64,000 nucleotides of DNA from an uncultured Bacteroidales bacterium (GTDB lineage Bacteria; Bacteroidota; Bacteroidia; Bacteroidales; P3): contig CAKZZD010000019.1 of assembly GCA_937886715.1 (NCBI GenBank), forward strand, positions 1 to 64,000. Direction: 5' to 3'. This document shows positions 43,976 through 52,558 of the stretch, one piece after another. The notes under the pieces were generated by a model that was given only the letters and a program-made list of their open reading frames with translations, searched no databases and was not told the DNA's origin. The stretch's first letter is position 1, and the number at the start of each line of letters is the position of its first letter. A program made the translations under genes and the position numbers.

Positions 43976-44674
43976 AGGTGTTAGGTTGACATTATGTTTT
44001 CATAACGGAGATGGCATATTTATATTGTGTAGGGATCAAAATTTAACTAAGGAGTAAAGAAGAAGAGGGGAAGAACATGATAGGTATTAAAGACTGAGAG
44101 CGTGGAGTTTATATGAACCGGTTTTTCGGCCTTTTGAAAGAAAATTAAAACGCCCATGTCGTCGGGTTGGATTAGAGGCGTAATTTTTTGAGAGGGGGAA
44201 CTCTTATGACCTTGATGCAATATTCCAATCAGCTATGATCCGTACCGAGATGGGGTGGATGATTTGGAGACTTTTTGCTCTACCGGAATGAATGGTCAAA
44301 TTTGAATAATATCTATTTTGATTTTAGGAATCCTGCAGGGAGTGGCCTGCAGTCTCGTCCGAGGGGAAAAGATGTGCCAAAGGGATGTGCCGTCTGAATC
44401 GTTCTAATAAGCCATGGGAGAGATTGCATCAGGTGTAGGGCTACTCTAGCAAAATATAGTTCAGAATAAAAGGCCAAAAGATGTGCAACCATTTATCTGG
44501 CTGCACATCTTTTTGAAGAAACTAGTTTATCTGTATTTTGTATCTGAATCTCAAGAATAGAGCATCCAGATTATCATAGAAACATTACAAAAAACCCGTT
44601 GTGAAAGAAGACTTTACGATTTTATAGACAAGTGAAATATGGTGGGGTGGAAATTCAGCGAGTTTTATATACGG
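43976..44674. other. 699-base intergenic stretch without a recognisable gene
   Basis: AT-rich sequence between the DUF6266 and SGNH genes. No open frame of convincing coding character was found on either strand. It holds a terminator-like stem at 44476-44513 and a small CTGCAGG/CCTGCAG stem at 44333-44352. Decayed coding sequence is possible but cannot be shown. Confidence 0.5.
44476..44513 (-). terminator. Terminator-like hairpin downstream of the SGNH gene
   Basis: AAAAGATGTGCA (44476-44487) and TGCACATCTTTT (44502-44513) pair perfectly over 12 bases, with an inner CCA/TGG pair in the loop, and both ends are U-rich. It lies 162 bases past the SGNH stop on the reverse strand. Confidence 0.6.
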
Positions 44675-45391
44675 CTATTCGTAAACAAAAAGTTTTATCT
44701 TTTCAGCCCATTTGTCATAATGCTCCTTTTTAAGGTGTGTGCCATCTTTTGAATAGTCATCGTTCATCGCACCATCTTTTACGTATAGAGAGAACAGGTC
44801 GACATACTGACACCCATATGCTGTGGCTAAGGAATCAATAATGATGTTGCACTTTTGGATTTTTTCAGTATGTTTCCTATCCTTGACAGGAAGGATGCTC
44901 TGAAGATATATTTTGGCATCGGGAACAGCTGCCTGAATGGCTTTGACCATAAGGATGTAATTATCAGTAAATGTCGATATTGGACTCACGTTTAAGCCAT
45001 TTATACCTCCCATCACAAATACCTTTTCCGGATTGACTGAAGAGATGGTGTATGCACGAAATCTCAATCCAGGCAGGTCGTCTCCCGGGAATCCTAGATT
45101 GCAGATCGAAACATCGGGGAAATAATCGCGGAAATCACTTCCTGCGGTAATGGAATTTCCATAGAATACAATATCTGCATCGATGTCCAACTTTCTCAGA
45201 CACTGCCCCCATCCTTTTATACACCAATAGGAGGGCATGTCTTTAGCCTTTATATCCACCCAGCCAAGTTTGACGAACTGGCGATGAAAGAAATTGGTTT
45301 TGAATCCTCCGATAAATATGACCAAAGCAAGCAACAGGAGGCACAGGACAGTCAGAACAGACAACAAAATGATTGAAGTTTTTTTCTTCAT
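44675..45391 (-). CDS. SGNH/GDSL-family hydrolase with N-terminal membrane segment
   Basis: A 238-residue protein from MKKKTSIILLSVL; a longer open frame upstream has a poor start. Residues 7-29 are hydrophobic, an anchor or uncleaved signal. SGNH residues are S80 in IVFYGNSITAGS, N131 in VMGGINGLN, and the Asp/His pair in DGTHL (D216, H219). Family members are esterases or lipases acting on carbohydrate acyl groups or lipids. The gene is AT-richer than its neighbours and flanked by noncoding DNA. Substrate unknown. Confidence 0.85.
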   Translation of the reverse strand: MKKKTSIILLSVLTVLCLLLLALVIFIGGFKTNFFHRQFVKLGWVDIKAKDMPSYWCIKGWGQCLRKLDIDADIVFYGNSITAGSDFRDYFPDVSICNLGFPGDDLPGLRFRAYTISSVNPEKVFVMGGINGLNVSPISTFTDNYILMVKAIQAAVPDAKIYLQSILPVKDRKHTEKIQKCNIIIDSLATAYGCQYVDLFSLYVKDGAMNDDYSKDGTHLKKEHYDKWAEKIKLFVYE

Positions 45392-45868
45392 TTTTTGATA
45401 ATTTGTCCGCGGCTCGACGGGGCCTAACAACAAAAGAAGTGGAGCCATCCATTTGTCCTTATCTCAGACTGTAGGGCTTGGACTCCCTGTGATATTGCAG
45501 ATAAGGAATTGATACACTCCACTTGTTATATATCGTATGGGCATACGTATACAATACAAGCAAGCAATCATCTCCATTATCCCAGCAATAGTTTAGTGAA
45601 GTGTCCAAGTTCACAGTCTGTGGAATAACGCAAATGCGCTTTCTTTCGACAAACCATTTTCTGTCGGTTTGCAGTTGCAAAAGTACAAATAATAATGGAC
45701 TCTCGAAAAAAAAACTCAGATGAGGCGCTTTATTCGCTGAAATAGCGGAAATTGCCAATGCCTCGGTTCGCTGGTTACGAATGATGAGGGGAGGGCTATG
45801 TCTAGAGGTTGTGTCCCGGAGGATGGAATGAAGGGGTTCGGGTGTGTGTGACGGAGACGTGAGGGGGG
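45392..45868. other. 477-base intergenic stretch with promoter and coding-like remnant
   Basis: A reverse-strand -7 box (45678-45685) lies here, leaving a leader of nearly 300 bases before the SGNH ATG. Reverse-strand frame 45459-45700 would encode a Tyr/Asn-rich peptide (YTYAHTIYNKWSVSIPYLQY) with no start codon of its own; it could be the remnant of a lost gene. Nothing else is seen. Confidence 0.4.
45678..45685 (-). promoter_or_regulatory. -7 box for the SGNH gene
   Basis: The reverse strand reads TACTTTTG, about 287 bases before the ATG; -33 motif unclear. Confidence 0.4.
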
Positions 45869-47632
45869 CTATTCGGTGGCGGGGAGGTTGCGGTTCCAGT
45901 GGTTGAGGAAGGAGGCGGAGACGGGGTCGAGGTGCTCGGTGGGGGTGATGTGCCATTGGAGGTCGGGGATGGCCTTTTCGGAGCCGATCGCGACGGGTTC
46001 GGGGGTCACCTCCCAACAGAGGCCGATACAGCGCAGATGACCCTCAAAAAGGGCCCCAAAACGGGCGTATGCGTATTGGGAAAGGTAGATGGGGCGTTGG
46101 CCGAGGTTGTCGCGGATGATGGAGAGGCTCCGGCGGACGCCGGTGAGGTTGATATTGTAGAGGGTGATGTCGGGTCGCTGCTGTTCGACATGGAGGAGGT
46201 ACCAGAGGGGGAAGGTGTCGTTGTCGCCGAGAGTGAGGAGGATGGCGTCGGGGCGGCAGGGTTGAAGGTGAGCCATGGCGATGTCGTGAGTGGCATGGTT
46301 GCGGCTACGGTCGTGGTCGGGCCAGTTGCCGACGGCCATGGTGAGCGGAGCGAGTGCCAGGAGGAGGGCGGAAAGCCACTGTTTGAGGCGTGGACATTCC
46401 CAGAGAGCCTGAGCTCCGGCCGCTATCCAGAGGGATACGGCGTAGAAGCTGAGCACGTAGGCGTAGTCGCGCTCGCGGGGTTCGTAGCAGGGGTGGTTGA
46501 GGTAGAGGTTGAGGAGCACTCCGCCAAAGAGGAAGAGGAGCATCACGAGCCAGTATTGTCGTCGTGTGCGACGGCGCATGGAGAGGAGTCCATAGATGGC
46601 GAGGAGTGCGGGGAGGATGAAGATTGCGATGTAGTGGTGGCGTTCGACGGCAAAACGACGGGTGTGGGGGTTGTAGGAGGCGGTGTGGTATACGGCTTCA
46701 CGGCCTGCAAAGTTGTACATCAGATAGCGGCAGTACATGTAGCCGAACTGATAGGAGAAATAATAAACTGCGTTGGCACCGATGCCTGTTGTGTCGTAAG
46801 TCCAGTCGCGATAGTTGCGCTGGTCGGAGTCGCGCTGGCGCCACATGCGGGGATAGAGGGGGGCTTTTTCGTATTGGTCGCGGGCAAGGTATTTGCGGAA
46901 GGTCTCCGGGGTGGAGGGATTGCCCTCGTTGATGGGTGTACCCGCTGCTGCACGTATGGGGATGATGGCATAGGGGGTAAGGCCGAGCAGGAAGAAAAGT
47001 GCGCCGAAGAGGGCTACCCTCCCCCACCCCGGACGGCGGAAGCCACCGGCACGGATGAAGACGTAGAGGAGCGTCGGCGCCGTGAGGAGGACCAGCAGAT
47101 GCACTCCCAAACCGAGGCCCAGCAGGAGGGCTACCAGCAGGAGGCGCCGGTCGTCGCCCCGCTGTTCCCACCGCAACATGATCCATACCAAGGCGGCTGC
47201 GACAAGCATGGCCAAACTGTAGACTTCGCTCTCGACGGCCGAGAACCACACTGTGTCGGAAAACAGATAGCACAATGCACCCACCAAGGCCCCAAGCGGG
47301 AAACGTCGAGGAGACGGCCAGAGGAGGACGGCAGTCCAGAAAAGCAGCATGACGGTGAAGCCACCTGCCAGTGCGGAAAGGGCATTGCATAGAGGTGCCA
47401 CCAAGGCCAGATTGTGGCCGGCCAGGAGCGAAAAAAGATGGGCAATCAGCTGATAAACAGGTGCTCCCGGCGGATGCCCCACTTGAAGGGTGTGTGAGGT
47501 GGTGATGAACTCGCCGCAATCCCACCAACTGGCAGAACGGTCGGCAGTGAGGAGGTAGACAAGCGAGGCGACAGCGCAAAGCGCCCAGCCGACTACCAGT
47601 TCACGACGGCCTTGTTGAAGACGTCCTCGCAT
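45869..47632 (-). CDS. DUF2723 (glycosyltransferase family 117) membrane protein, short form
   Basis: A 587-residue polytopic protein with about ten hydrophobic segments in its first 430 residues. The DUF2723 signature occurs near the N-terminus: SWWDCGEFITTSHTLQVGHP and GAPVYQL, with the acidic Asp/Glu pair expected of GT-C enzymes. A soluble C-terminal region has LTLGDNDTFPLWYL. Members in Bacteroidetes are usually, as I recall, about 1000 residues, so this is a short version without the long C-terminal extension. It likely moves sugars from lipid carriers in the envelope. Its start lies 40 bases inside lptE. Confidence 0.88.
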   Translation of the reverse strand: MRGRLQQGRRELVVGWALCAVASLVYLLTADRSASWWDCGEFITTSHTLQVGHPPGAPVYQLIAHLFSLLAGHNLALVAPLCNALSALAGGFTVMLLFWTAVLLWPSPRRFPLGALVGALCYLFSDTVWFSAVESEVYSLAMLVAAALVWIMLRWEQRGDDRRLLLVALLLGLGLGVHLLVLLTAPTLLYVFIRAGGFRRPGWGRVALFGALFFLLGLTPYAIIPIRAAAGTPINEGNPSTPETFRKYLARDQYEKAPLYPRMWRQRDSDQRNYRDWTYDTTGIGANAVYYFSYQFGYMYCRYLMYNFAGREAVYHTASYNPHTRRFAVERHHYIAIFILPALLAIYGLLSMRRRTRRQYWLVMLLFLFGGVLLNLYLNHPCYEPRERDYAYVLSFYAVSLWIAAGAQALWECPRLKQWLSALLLALAPLTMAVGNWPDHDRSRNHATHDIAMAHLQPCRPDAILLTLGDNDTFPLWYLLHVEQQRPDITLYNINLTGVRRSLSIIRDNLGQRPIYLSQYAYARFGALFEGHLRCIGLCWEVTPEPVAIGSEKAIPDLQWHITPTEHLDPVSASFLNHWNRNLPATE

Positions 47633-48114
47633 AATTCAGTGACGATTTCGGACATCAAACCGCTTTCAACCGAGGAGAAATCCTGCGAGGCGGCATAGTC
47701 GCGGAAACGGGAAAACTGCTGCTCGAAGTCGGCATCGGGATCAAGGGTGTTGACAAACTTGACCTTGATGGTGATGGTGAGGCGGTTCATGGAGACATTG
47801 TCGTCGCTCGAAAGGGCCGAGGCACGAGTCTCGTAGCCAGTGATTTGTCCGGAAATCTGAAGGTCGCCTTCAGTACCGTTGACGACAGAAAGCGATGTCT
47901 GGGTCGAGAACATCTGCATCAGTTCGTCGGTCATCTTCTGGCTGAGTTGAGGATTGACCGTAGGGGCAAAGTTGGGGAAGGTCTCGACAGCGATGGTCTT
48001 GGCACCGGGCGGGATAGAGGCGCCGGTGAACGAATAACCACCCGTGCAAGCCCAAAGGCCGACGGCCAGCACGCCAAAGAGGCACAGCCTAGTAATCGCG
48101 CGAATCTTCATCAA
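47593..48114 (-). CDS. lptE: LptE-like LPS assembly lipoprotein
   Basis: A 173-residue lipoprotein: signal peptide ending GLWAC (C23), then GGYSFTGASIPPGAKTIAVETFPN, the N-terminal LptE segment (cited here as SFTGASIPPGAKTIAVETF), followed by a beta-alpha fold with DELMQMFSTQTSLSVV. LptE plugs the LptD barrel that inserts LPS in the outer membrane. It overlaps the upstream 56-residue protein by 26 bases and the downstream GT117 gene by 40 bases, which suggests coupled translation. Confidence 0.87.
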   Translation of the reverse strand: MMKIRAITRLCLFGVLAVGLWACTGGYSFTGASIPPGAKTIAVETFPNFAPTVNPQLSQKMTDELMQMFSTQTSLSVVNGTEGDLQISGQITGYETRASALSSDDNVSMNRLTITIKVKFVNTLDPDADFEQQFSRFRDYAASQDFSSVESGLMSEIVTELCEDVFNKAVVNW

Positions 48115-48259
48115 TGCGTTGCTCGTCTTCCAACTGCCACAGGAGGTAGCCGGACTCCTGCTGAATATAGTTCAAAACGGCTACTTTTGTCATCAGATCG
48201 GTAATGGCGGACACCTCAGCGATCAGACTATCGATTTTCTTCTTGAAATTGACATCCAT
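48089..48259 (-). CDS. 56-residue small protein between the arginase-like gene and lptE
   Basis: A short open frame starting MDVNFKKKIDSLIAEVSAIT and ending DEDSRDY, overlapping the lptE start by 26 bases and beginning 26 bases after the arginase-like stop. It is helix-prone and charged with a conserved-looking heptad pattern (IDSLIAEVSAITDLMTKVAV), so a small coiled-coil protein is likely. Coding nature rests on the operon position and overlaps, not on known homology. Confidence 0.6.
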   Translation of the reverse strand: MDVNFKKKIDSLIAEVSAITDLMTKVAVLNYIQQESGYLLWQLEDEQRIDEDSRDY

Positions 48260-48285
48260 AATTACGTAATGTATTATCGTATTTG

Positions 48286-49461
48286 TCAGGCGTTGAGCCT
48301 ATTGTAATAGTGCCACCAGAGGTCGGGGATCTCGTTTTCCATTGCCCGCTGATAGTCGCTGTAGTTGCATGGGATAAGGGTGTGGCGCTGGTAGCGCTGA
48401 CGGCGGTCGTCGTCGCAAGGCACCTCCATCCACCAGCGATCGCTGCGCATACTCTTGTAGAAGACGATGGACATGCCGTGGTCGCGGAGCTCGACGGTGA
48501 AGCGTTTGTAGTACTGCTTGTCGCGATAGGGGAAATCATTCTGACGGTTGAAGAAGCCCTCGATGAAGAACCATACAGCATGGGCCGCCATGTGGGCCGT
48601 CTGGCCGTGGTTGTCGAAATTGGGATTGAGCTCGAAGATGCCGAAGCACGACGTCTTGTCGCTCATGCCGGCAAAACGTGCAATCTGGCATAGCTGCTCG
48701 CCATAGAACCCATGCGGCGAGGGCACAGCATTGGCGGGAGCGTCGGTCTGTCGCACGGCACTGATATCGACAGCCACCACGTCGGAATAGCGCACGAGCG
48801 GCTCGGTATGGGTCATGTCGGCCTGCAATTCGCCCACACGGTGGGTGGTGAACTTCAACTCGTCCATCAGCTTGATCATTTCCTGGCCGACGGAATAGGT
48901 CTGGTAGCCCATATTGACATAGTCGAACAGATAGTTCGGCTGCTGCAGGATGATGTGCTGCAGATAGTTGTTGGAATTCACCTCGTCGCCGCCCTCAAGG
49001 TTAAAGCGGCTGTCGACGGAACAAATATTGATCACGCGGCCAAGAATCTCGTAGGCCTTGTAGATGGGGAACACCAGGTCGTCGCCGCCGCCGAGCACCA
49101 CGACAGTGATGCCGCGGTCGAGCAACTGGTGCAACACCTCAATCAGGGCGAAATGTGTGTCGCGCGGCTCGGAGCCCGGCAGGATATTGCCGAGGTCGAC
49201 AAGCGACATGTCCTCATGGGGGCGTGCCAACCGGTACAGATAGCGACGGATATGGTCGGGGGCGGTGGCACAACCGCGGTTGTCAACCGACAATCGGTCG
49301 TCGTTGACACCGATGATGGCCAAAGTGGCCTGTTCGACATCTGGAAACTTGTCGCGATCGACATAGGTGGCAATAGTGTCGCCCAGCATCGGGCGGAACT
49401 CACGGCTGTGATAGTCGACAATGGAAATGTCGATAGGTTCGAAATAGGTGCTCAAATCCAT
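48286..49461 (-). CDS. Arginase/formimidoylglutamase-like protein with altered metal site
   Basis: A 391-residue protein from MDLSTYFEPIDI; the open extension to 49527 has no family similarity. It keeps the ureohydrolase fold landmarks but changes the metal ligands: GGGDD (124-128) instead of GGDH, VDSRFNL (D150, R152, N154) instead of DxHxD, and VAVDISAVRQTDAP (D232, S234) instead of DxDxxDP. About half of the six canonical ligands remain, so classical two-manganese hydrolysis is unlikely and the name formimidoylglutamase may mislead. Bacteroidetes commonly carry such a protein. It lies 93 bases after ribBA. Confidence 0.82.
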   Translation of the reverse strand: MDLSTYFEPIDISIVDYHSREFRPMLGDTIATYVDRDKFPDVEQATLAIIGVNDDRLSVDNRGCATAPDHIRRYLYRLARPHEDMSLVDLGNILPGSEPRDTHFALIEVLHQLLDRGITVVVLGGGDDLVFPIYKAYEILGRVINICSVDSRFNLEGGDEVNSNNYLQHIILQQPNYLFDYVNMGYQTYSVGQEMIKLMDELKFTTHRVGELQADMTHTEPLVRYSDVVAVDISAVRQTDAPANAVPSPHGFYGEQLCQIARFAGMSDKTSCFGIFELNPNFDNHGQTAHMAAHAVWFFIEGFFNRQNDFPYRDKQYYKRFTVELRDHGMSIVFYKSMRSDRWWMEVPCDDDRRQRYQRHTLIPCNYSDYQRAMENEIPDLWWHYYNRLNA

Positions 49462-49554
49462 GGTTGCTGTACACAAATTTGCCCTTATAACGCCGACAGG
49501 GCACAATTTATTGTGTCCGGACAGCAAAACAACCGCTCATGGGCAGCGAAAGGC

Positions 49555-50766
49555 CTATTTCATGTGCAGGGCATGCCCCATGCGCTCCTGCTTCGTCTTG
49601 AGGTAGCGCTCGTTGTATTTGTTGGGCTCGACCACGATGGGCACAATGTCGGTCACCTCGAGTCCATATCCCTCAAGACCAGTACGTTTGACGGGATTGT
49701 TGGTGATCAGGCGCATCTTGGAAACCTTCTGGTCGCGCAAAATCTGCGCTCCAATGCCATAGTCGCGCTCGTCGGCCTTGAAACCGAGCTTCAGGTTGGC
49801 GTCGACCGTATCGAGGCCCATCTCCTGCAAATGATAGGCTTTCAGCTTGTTGACAAGACCTATACCGCGGCCCTCCTGGCTCATATATACCACCAGCCCC
49901 TTGCCCTCATGCTCAATCATCTCCATGGCACGATGCAGCTGCTCGCCACAGTCGCACTTGCAACTGCCGAAAATGTCGCCCGTGGCACAGCTGGAATGGA
50001 CACGCACCAACACAGGCTCATCCTCGGCCCACTCACCCTTCTTGAGCACCATGTGCGTGCTGCCATTGTCGAGCTGCGTGTAGGCAATGAGGCTGAACGT
50101 GCCCCACTGCGTGGGCAGGAACACCTCCTCCTCCTTGCGGATGAGGGTCTCATGGGCGATGCGATAGGCGATGAGATCCTTGATGGTGATGATCTTCAGG
50201 CCGAAACGCTTTGCCACCTCCTGCAGCTGGGGCATACGTGCCATGGTACCGTCGTCGTTGATGATCTCGATGAGGGCACCGGCGGGGTACATGCCAGCAA
50301 GGCGCGCAAGGTCGACAGCAGCCTCAGTGTGGCCGGCACGCACCAGCACGCCGCCATTGCGGGCGCGAAGGGGGTTGATGTGGCCGGGACGGCCCAAATC
50401 GCTGGCCTTCGTCGAGGGGTCGGCAAGCGCACGGATGGTCGTGGCACGGTCATGCATCGACACACCCGTAGTGCATCCCTGGCCGAGCATGTCGACCGTC
50501 ACCGTGAAAGGCGTGCCGAGCAACGACGTGTTGTCGTGCACCTGCATGTCGAGGTTGAGCTCCTTGCAGCGATCCTCGGTGATAGGGGCACAGAGCACAC
50601 CGCGACCGTTTTTCAGCATGAAATTCACATGCTCGGGCGTGATTTTCTCCGCCGCCATGATAAAGTCGCCCTCGTTCTCGCGATCCTCATCGTCGACGAC
50701 AATAACGAACCTGCCATTGCGGAAATCCTCAATGGCCTCCTCTATAGTGTTGATTTTAAATTCCAT
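49555..50766 (-). CDS. ribBA: Bifunctional DHBP synthase/GTP cyclohydrolase II
   Basis: A 403-residue two-domain enzyme. The N-terminal RibB domain has [20 protein letters not shown], cited as [19 protein letters not shown], and [11 protein letters not shown]; the C-terminal RibA domain has the zinc ligands in [20 protein letters not shown], followed by [14 protein letters not shown]. It makes the two precursors of riboflavin from ribulose 5-phosphate and GTP. A -7 box lies 31 bases upstream. No FMN riboswitch was recognised in its 5' leader. Confidence 0.97.
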   Translation of the reverse strand: MEFKINTIEEAIEDFRNGRFVIVVDDEDRENEGDFIMAAEKITPEHVNFMLKNGRGVLCAPITEDRCKELNLDMQVHDNTSLLGTPFTVTVDMLGQGCTTGVSMHDRATTIRALADPSTKASDLGRPGHINPLRARNGGVLVRAGHTEAAVDLARLAGMYPAGALIEIINDDGTMARMPQLQEVAKRFGLKIITIKDLIAYRIAHETLIRKEEEVFLPTQWGTFSLIAYTQLDNGSTHMVLKKGEWAEDEPVLVRVHSSCATGDIFGSCKCDCGEQLHRAMEMIEHEGKGLVVYMSQEGRGIGLVNKLKAYHLQEMGLDTVDANLKLGFKADERDYGIGAQILRDQKVSKMRLITNNPVKRTGLEGYGLEVTDIVPIVVEPNKYNERYLKTKQERMGHALHMK

Positions 50767-50796
50767 AGTAGTGGCCTAACTTCTTATTTTGAGATG

Positions 50797-50804
50797 CAAA
50801 TATA
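50797..50804 (-). promoter_or_regulatory. -7 box for ribBA
   Basis: The reverse strand reads TATATTTG, about 31 bases upstream of the ribBA start; no -33 motif at the usual distance. Confidence 0.45.
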
Positions 50805-50989
50805 CAATTTTTTCCGAATATGTCTGCCACAACATCGCATGCCGCAGGAACAGAAGCCTCGCCGCGCTCTTGCCCGACCCCTGAAACCCCAGGCAACAGG
50901 AAGGGAAATGACACAGAAAGATCCCCTGCCGAACACCACAAAAGGCAGCGGCCATATACCGCATCTTCAACCGCCTGAAACCCAACATC

Positions 50990-51099
50990 TTCTCCATAGC
51001 CCCTCCAACCCCTCTCCTACCCCCCTCCATATCCGCTCCATCATTTTTCGGACAAAGGCAGGAGAGGGGTTGGAGGGGGGTTGGAGGGGCTATGGAGAA
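50990..51099. repeat. Intergenic palindromic element, family B copy 1
   Basis: Arms of 23 bases (50990-51012 and 51077-51099) containing TTCTCCATAGCCCCTCCAAC flank a 64-base interior. The interior carries a 19-base stretch (51010-51028) identical to one in family A copy 4, which ties the two subtypes together, and a further CTCC-rich half. It occupies the middle of the 551-base gap between the divergent ribBA and GNAT genes; apart from it and the promoters the gap holds nothing recognised. Confidence 0.82.
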
Positions 51100-51260
51100 A
51101 GCACTGGGAATGAGCACTCTGGATTCATGGTGTTCGTGTCGGGATTCGGGAGGCTCAGGGAAACGGGAGACCGGGGGAAACGGGAGGGCCCGGAGTGCGC
51201 TGGGAGAAAGGACTTTATATACGCTATGCGGCAGCGTGAATTACACAGATTTTAACTTTT

Positions 51261-51292
51261 TTTGAAAAAATTTAAAAAAAAACGTACTTTTG
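51261..51292 (+). promoter_or_regulatory. Promoter for the GNAT-like gene
   Basis: TTTG at 51261-51264 and TACTTTTG at 51285-51292 with a 20-base spacer. The implied start site near 51300 argues for translation from the ATG at 51318 rather than 51297. Confidence 0.65.
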
Positions 51293-51317
51293 CAATTTGA
51301 ATCAACATCGCATCCAT

Positions 51318-52439
51318 ATGGGAAATCTTATTATCAAAACCGTAGAGAAACGCAGCGATTTGCGCAAATTCATCGCTTTCCCAAACAAGCTGTTCAAGGA
51401 CGTGCCAAGCTATATCCCGGCGCTGAATTTCGACGAGGTGAACCTGCTGACCGACAAGAACCCGTCGCTGGAGCATTGCTCGCGCGAGCTGTATCTGGCC
51501 TTGCGCGACGGCAAGGTGGTGGGGCGCGTGGCGGCCATCATCAACCGCTCGGTGAACGAGCATTGGAACAAGAAGTCGGTGCGCTTCGGATGGTTCGACT
51601 TCATCGAGGACTACGACGTCTTCACAGCCCTGCTGGAGAAGGTGGCCGAGTATGGCCGAAGGAACGGCATGGAGGAGATTGAGGGGCCTTTCGGATTCAC
51701 CGATATGGACAAGGAGTGCTGGGTGATAGACAATTTCGATGCCCGACAGAACATTTCGACGCTCTACAATCCGGAATATTACATCCGCTTTATCGAGCGG
51801 GCGGGATATGAGATCAAGTGCAAGTGGCAACAGTATTCGATGCAGGCCAACCAGCCTGTGCCGGAGAAGGTAGGCAGGCTGAACAAGCTGATTATGGAAA
51901 AATACCACCTGCACCTGGTGAAGGTGAAGCGGCGCAAGGATATCTACCCGCATGCGCAGAAGCTGTTCCACACGATCAACGACTCGTTCAAGGACCTGTA
52001 CGACTTTGTGCCCATGACCGAGAAGGAGATTGCGGTGTATATCAAGGAGTATATCCCGTTTGTGAACCTCGATTTTGTGCAGATTGTGGAGGACGAGAAT
52101 GACAATCTGGTGGGCTTCGGCCTGAGCATCCCCGACCTCAACGCCGCATACAAGAAGGCCAAGGGGCGTCTGTTCCCCTTCGGATGGTACCACATCCTGC
52201 GCGCGTTCCGCAAATTCGACACTATCGACCTGCTGCTCAACGGGGTGCAGCCCGAATGGCAGAAGCGCGGTGTGCACAGCATCTATTACAGCGACATGAA
52301 CGAGGCGGCGATCCGCTTCGGCGTGCACACGGCCTACACCAATCCGCAGATCATCGGCAACGAGGCGGTGAAGATCTGGGAGACGCAATACAACACCGTG
52401 CCGCTGATGCAGCGCGCCGTGTTCGGCAAACCACTCTAA
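51318..52439 (+). CDS. GNAT-fold acetyltransferase-like protein
   Basis: A 373-residue protein starting MGNLIIKTVEKRSDLRKFIA, resembling the YghO-type long GNAT-like proteins. It has two acetyltransferase-like halves, with VGRVAAIINRSVNEHWNKK and DFVQIVEDENDNLVGFGLS as the strand-helix-strand segments that bind acetyl-CoA in the family, and KFIEDYDVFTALLEKVAEY as a helix pair between, seen here from about residue 85. No substrate can be named. It is a single-gene unit ending at a strong terminator. Confidence 0.72.
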   Translation: MGNLIIKTVEKRSDLRKFIAFPNKLFKDVPSYIPALNFDEVNLLTDKNPSLEHCSRELYLALRDGKVVGRVAAIINRSVNEHWNKKSVRFGWFDFIEDYDVFTALLEKVAEYGRRNGMEEIEGPFGFTDMDKECWVIDNFDARQNISTLYNPEYYIRFIERAGYEIKCKWQQYSMQANQPVPEKVGRLNKLIMEKYHLHLVKVKRRKDIYPHAQKLFHTINDSFKDLYDFVPMTEKEIAVYIKEYIPFVNLDFVQIVEDENDNLVGFGLSIPDLNAAYKKAKGRLFPFGWYHILRAFRKFDTIDLLLNGVQPEWQKRGVHSIYYSDMNEAAIRFGVHTAYTNPQIIGNEAVKIWETQYNTVPLMQRAVFGKPL

Positions 52440-52459
52440 GAGGTTGCTGAATCATTCAT

Positions 52460-52496
52460 AAGGGGTTCTTTTTGGAGGAAAGGACCCTTTTTTTTT
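52460..52496 (+). terminator. Intrinsic terminator after the GNAT-like gene
   Basis: AAGGG (with TTC on its inner side, 52460-52468) pairs with GGA and CCCTT (52482-52489), leaving one bulged G, and is followed by a run of T to 52496. Confidence 0.75.
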
Positions 52497-52558
52497 ATGG
52501 GTTGCTGTCAGATTCCGCATCAAAAATGCGTATTATATTACTGAAAGGGATCCCAGCC

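Noticed and set aside
45899..47392. 497-residue forward open frame opposite the GT117 gene
   Set aside because: Valine/glutamate-rich translation typical of an antisense frame; the reverse-strand GT117 protein is strongly supported by its motifs.
48712..51255. 847-residue forward open frame across the arginase-like gene and ribBA
   Set aside because: It covers two well-supported reverse genes, ribBA with full motifs among them, and the text is low in any recognisable motif.
50767..51317. FMN riboswitch upstream of ribBA
   Set aside because: No conserved RFN-type sequence blocks were seen in the leader; the structured region there is the family B palindrome.
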